7,455 bases of DNA. It comes from Candidatus Thioglobus vulcanius. Its GTDB lineage: Bacteria > Pseudomonadota > Gammaproteobacteria > PS1 > Pseudothioglobaceae. The notes beneath the pieces are model-generated. The model ran no database searches. It was given only the letters and a program-made list of their open reading frames with translations, and was not told the DNA's origin. The stretch is taken from the NCBI GenBank assembly GCA_910595855.1, contig CAJVCJ010000052.1, positions 1 to 7,455 on the forward strand. The letters run 5' to 3'. Positions 6,960 to 7,455 of the stretch are shown here, in pieces (the stretch's first letter is position 1; each line of letters begins with the position of its first letter). The translations under genes and the position numbers were made by a program.

Positions 6960-7455
6960 CTCCAACCAAAAAGGTATTGCGCTTATTAGCACCATGATCA
7001 TCATTGCACTTATTAGCGCATCAGTTGCTCTGATGTGGCAGCGCTTTGGCAAAGATTTAGAGCATACGACCTATACACTAACCCAAACCCAGGCCGTCAA
7101 CCACCTATACAGTGTAGAGAGCTGGGCAAAATCTATACTACTTAAGGACAACGTCAAGCTTGATTCGTTAGATGATGATTGGGCGCAAGAAATACCGCCT
7201 ATTCCTGTACCTGGTGGGCTGCTATCTGGCCGTTTAATTGACCTACACTCAAAACTGAATATCAACAATTTAATTGATCTTAAATCTGATCCTTACTCTC
7301 CACAATATCGCTCTTTCTTTTCCAATTGCTTAAACAGCCTAAACACTAGCCTTGAACAAGATTACATGAGTGATCTGATTTTTTCTTATGTCTCTAGCCA
7401 CCCGCCCAAGCCCATGCTTTTTGAGCATAAGGTTGGATTAAAAAATATTCAAACC
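6952..7455 (+). CDS. gspK: GspK, T2SS tip pseudopilin (3' partial)
   Basis: Largest minor pseudopilin, capping the pseudopilus with GspI and GspJ. The frame is open from the ATG at 6952 to the window end, giving 168 codons; family members run about 290-330 residues, so a large C-terminal part is outside. Leader MNNSNQKG with probable cleavage at Gly8/Ile9. Mature position 5 is Ser13, not Glu, and this absence of Glu5 is characteristic of GspK. Hydrophobic helix about 9-28; the helix with SVESWAKSILLKD at 54-66 fits the family's E-x-W-A segment; then DDWA at 75-78 and PGGLLSGRLIDLHSKLNINN at 87-106, which matches the conserved GG-I-G-I-DL-G-FN-NN pattern and secures the identification. The following alpha-domain is shorter than usual around residues 140-160. 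The start overlaps gspJ by eight bases and has no Shine-Dalgarno sequence. gspL and gspM are expected next. Confidence 0.93.
   Translation, partial: MNNSNQKGIALISTMIIIALISASVALMWQRFGKDLEHTTYTLTQTQAVNHLYSVESWAKSILLKDNVKLDSLDDDWAQEIPPIPVPGGLLSGRLIDLHSKLNINNLIDLKSDPYSPQYRSFFSNCLNSLNTSLEQDYMSDLIFSYVSSHPPKPMLFEHKVGLKNIQT

Noticed and set aside
7071..7268. Open frame of 65 codons on the - strand opposite gspK
   Set aside because: The + strand frame carries clear GspK motifs (SWA, DDWA, GG-L-SGRLIDL), so this is its antisense shadow.

Overview
The window is one uninterrupted stretch of a type II secretion system (T2SS, general secretory pathway) operon, all on the + strand, in the canonical order gspC-D-E-F-G-H-I-J-K. 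gspC is cut at its 5' end by the window start and gspK at its 3' end by the window end; the seven genes between are complete. The DNA is AT-rich (roughly 35-40% G+C from sampled lines). The GspE, GspF and GspG sequences resemble gammaproteobacterial T2SS proteins of the Vibrio EpsE/EpsF/EpsG type, so an AT-rich gammaproteobacterium is the best guess. The genus cannot be set from this window; a marine sulfur-oxidiser of the SUP05/Thioglobus kind is only one possibility.

Layout: 1-813 inner-membrane clamp GspC (PDZ type); 818-2653 outer-membrane secretin GspD; 2646-4109 cytoplasmic assembly ATPase GspE; 4106-5314 inner-membrane platform GspF; 5314-5703 major pseudopilin GspG; 5672-6097, 6094-6459 and 6456-6959 minor pseudopilins GspH, GspI and GspJ; 6952-7455 and beyond, tip pseudopilin GspK. 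The coding is so tight that the only non-coding bases are the four between gspC and gspD. Every other junction is an overlap of 1 to about 32 bases. No promoter, terminator, RNA gene, mobile element, CRISPR array or long repeat was found.

How the parts work together (family knowledge): GspE hydrolyses ATP at the inner face and, through GspF and GspL (not in the window), drives addition of GspG subunits to a short periplasmic pseudopilus. GspI, GspJ and GspK form its tip with GspH beneath. GspC joins the inner-membrane platform to the N-terminal ring of the GspD channel, through which folded exoproteins leave. The missing partners gspL and gspM are expected just after gspK; the prepilin peptidase that cleaves all five pseudopilins must lie elsewhere.

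I looked for a novel system and did not find one. This is a well-known machine with intact key motifs. The points worth a second look are modest: compact GspJ and GspK, a short GspD tail without an obvious pilotin-binding segment, the near absence of Shine-Dalgarno sequences in a fully overlapping operon, the gspG/gspH dual-coding stretch, two A8 runs, and a small hairpin before gspK.
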